Assembly (NCBI GenBank): GCA_031255985.1
Contig: JAIRRL010000128.1
Location: forward strand, 1-6,927
DNA: 6,927 nt
Source: Gracilibacteraceae bacterium
GTDB lineage: Bacteria; Bacillota; Desulfitobacteriia; Desulfitobacteriales; Syntrophobotulaceae
Direction of reading: 5' to 3'
Position 1 is the first letter of the stretch, and each line of letters begins with the position of its first letter. The notes beneath the pieces were generated by a model. The model did not search any database. It had not been told where the DNA came from and saw only the letters and a list, made by a program, of their open reading frames with translations. The position numbers were made by a program, and so were the translations under genes. This document shows, piece by piece, positions 5,457-6,927 of this stretch.

Positions 5457-6398
5457 ATGTTAATTGTACTGGGCAAGATCATAGGGATTTTTCTCACCCT
5501 TTTGGTCGGGTATTTTGCTTGCAAGCGCGGCTGGCTTCCCGCCGCCAGCGCTCAAAGCTTCAGCAAACTGCTGATCAATGTGTCTCAACCGTGCCTGATT
5601 TTCTATTTGCTCGAACATCAGCCTGTTAATAATACCTTGCTGGCGGACGGCTGTCTGGCCATGCTGCTGGCTGTGCTGCTGACCACCGCCTGCTGCGCGC
5701 TGGGAGCGGCCTTTAACCGCGTCAACCGGATTAAAGCTAAAGCCGGCGCGGGCGTCTATTTAGCCGGTTTTGCCTTCACAAACAACGGCTTTTTGGGCAT
5801 GGCCGTCGCGATGACCGTTTTTTCCGAACAGCAGCTCTTTATCACCATGATGATCAATATTCCGATAGTCATCATGCTGTTCGTCTTCGGGCCGCTCCTG
5901 GTGAACATGAACTCCGCCTCTTCCTTTTCCTGGAAAGCCATTGTAAAGAGCGTCTTTAACCCGCCGACTGTCGCCACTTTCCTGGGCATAGCCTTTCTCA
6001 CCCTGCACTGGCGGCTGCCCTTGCCGTTGGATTACGCTTTTGAGCAGCTGGGCGCGACGGTCGTTCCCCTGTCCATGATCGTCGTCGGCATCCAGCTCGG
6101 CAACAGCAAAGGCAAAGAAATGTTCAGCCAAAAGGTGTATTATGTTTTCTCCTTCCTGCGGCTGGTGGGCATACCGCTGGCGGCGCTCGGACTTTTGCTC
6201 CTGTTGGGCGCGCCCGCCAATATCATCGCCCCCATCGTCCTGGCCTTAGCCATGCCTACCGCGGCCCTGATCGCGGTTTTTGCCGAAGACGGAGGCGGGA
6301 ACACAAAACTGGCGGCGGAGATAGTCTTTGTGACTCACCTTTTCTCGGTGCTGACCTTGCCCGCCCTCACTTTGCTGCTCATCTACCTCGCCGGCTGA
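5457..6398 (+). CDS. AEC (auxin efflux carrier-like) family permease
   Basis: A 313-residue, very hydrophobic inner-membrane protein of the bile/arsenite/riboflavin transporter superfamily; relatives carry malonate, malate or other small organic anions. The pattern fits the usual two five-helix halves. Seen in order: helix 1 (about 3-21); NVSQPCLIFY (41-50) with a helix-breaking Pro; the conserved FTNNGFLGMAVA (107-118); NPPTVATFLGI (168-178), the start of the second half; LGATVVPLSMIVVGIQLG (198-215); and the C-terminal MPTAALIAVFAEDGGGNTKLAAEIVFVTHLFSVLTLP (266-302). The start is ATG 5457: an in-frame TGA at 5442 rules out anything longer, and the N-terminus begins with helix 1 as in relatives. 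There is no Shine-Dalgarno sequence close to this ATG; see the leader ORF. Transported substrate unknown. The alkD-like gene downstream is 47 nt away on the same strand. Confidence 0.88.
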   Translation: MLIVLGKIIGIFLTLLVGYFACKRGWLPAASAQSFSKLLINVSQPCLIFYLLEHQPVNNTLLADGCLAMLLAVLLTTACCALGAAFNRVNRIKAKAGAGVYLAGFAFTNNGFLGMAVAMTVFSEQQLFITMMINIPIVIMLFVFGPLLVNMNSASSFSWKAIVKSVFNPPTVATFLGIAFLTLHWRLPLPLDYAFEQLGATVVPLSMIVVGIQLGNSKGKEMFSQKVYYVFSFLRLVGIPLAALGLLLLLGAPANIIAPIVLALAMPTAALIAVFAEDGGGNTKLAAEIVFVTHLFSVLTLPALTLLLIYLAG

Positions 6399-6445
6399 GC
6401 GTCCCCAAACATGGCGTTTCGGAAGAAATGGAGGTTGATAAACAC

Positions 6446-6927
6446 ATGACTATCTTTGAAATTTTCCGCTCTCATGCCGACCACAACCAAGCCGCAAAGA
6501 TGAGCGCCTATATGCGCGACCAATTTCCATTCTGCGGCCTCCCAACGCCGGAGCGTAAGAAACTCAGCCGCCCATTCCTGAAAGCCATTTCTGCTATTGA
6601 TTGGGACTTCATTTTCGCGCTGTGGGAACAGCCGGAGCGGGAGTTTCAATATTTCGCTTGCGAGGCGCTGGACAAGTATAAAGCCCAACTGACGCCCGCC
6701 GACATTTCAAATCTACGGCGTCTTGCCATCACCAAATCATGGTGGGACACGATTGATATTCTCGACCGCATTGTTGGCGATATTGCTCTGCGGTACCCCG
6801 AGGTCAATAAAATTCTGCTTGCGTGGAGTTTGGACGACAATATCTGGCTCAGGCGCATTGCCATCGACCATCAGCTAACTCGCAAAGGAAACACCGACAC
6901 AACGCTGCTCACGCAAATCATTGTAAA
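6446..6927 (+). CDS. AlkD-like DNA alkylation repair protein, 3'-truncated by window edge
   Basis: A 160-residue open frame that runs off the window; relatives are about 220-240 residues, so roughly the last third is missing. It matches the HEAT-like-repeat DNA alkylation repair family (AlkC/AlkD), glycosylases that excise alkylated bases such as 3-methyladenine and 7-methylguanine. Visible hallmarks: MSAYMRDQFPFCGLPTPERKKL (19-40), the KSWWDTID motif (98-104) whose Trp100 and Asp104 correspond by pattern to catalytic Trp109 and Asp113 of Bacillus cereus AlkD, and DDNIWLRRIAI (130-140) with the paired Arg near DNA in that enzyme. The ATG at 6446 has GGAGG 11 nt upstream; an in-frame ATG at 6428 with GGAAG close by would add six residues. 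Base composition is visibly less GC-rich (about half G+C by eye) than in alaS, hinting at a different history. No terminator separates it from the AEC gene. Confidence 0.88.
   Translation, partial: MTIFEIFRSHADHNQAAKMSAYMRDQFPFCGLPTPERKKLSRPFLKAISAIDWDFIFALWEQPEREFQYFACEALDKYKAQLTPADISNLRRLAITKSWWDTIDILDRIVGDIALRYPEVNKILLAWSLDDNIWLRRIAIDHQLTRKGNTDTTLLTQIIV

Overview
This 6.9 kb window looks like a chromosomal segment of a fairly GC-rich member of the Bacillota (Firmicutes). The main argument is the minus-strand order alaS – ireB (DUF965) – ruvX – DUF1292, a gene order typical of that phylum. The IreB family and clear GGAGG-type ribosome binding sites fit too. A Negativicutes or Clostridia relative is my inference; nothing here fixes the genus.

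Layout. (1) Positions 1-1242, plus strand: the 3' part of hpt (purine salvage), then rpe (pentose phosphate pathway), closely spaced and probably one transcript. (2) 1227-1331: a convergent terminator zone with two stem-loops between rpe and the opposing operon. (3) 1330-5170, minus strand: alaS, ireB, ruvX and a DUF1292 gene. alaS/ireB are 2 nt apart and ireB/ruvX overlap; both ireB and ruvX start with TTG. In the sequence as given, ruvX has no stop of its own and reads in frame into DUF1292. A good sigma-A-like promoter and a strong Shine-Dalgarno sequence nevertheless lie just before the DUF1292 ATG. (4) 5171-5456: a divergent regulatory region with one promoter for alaS, one for the plus-strand transporter, three exact-length 14-bp tandem repeats between them, a 14-bp palindrome at the alaS start site, and an 18-codon leader ORF. 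(5) 5457-6398, plus strand: an AEC-family (auxin efflux carrier-like) permease. (6) 6446 to the window end: the start of an AlkD-type DNA alkylation repair gene, cut by the window edge.

The genes are mostly housekeeping: nucleotide salvage, sugar phosphate interconversion, tRNA charging, a PASTA-kinase-linked regulator, an RNase H-fold nuclease, a transporter and DNA repair. No mobile element, CRISPR array, tRNA or rRNA gene was seen. The points most worth a second look are the ruvX/DUF1292 junction (a G7A5 tract next to a buried promoter), the expanded Asp/Glu tract of the DUF1292 protein, and the repeat and leader architecture between alaS and the transporter. None of them by itself shows a new biological system.
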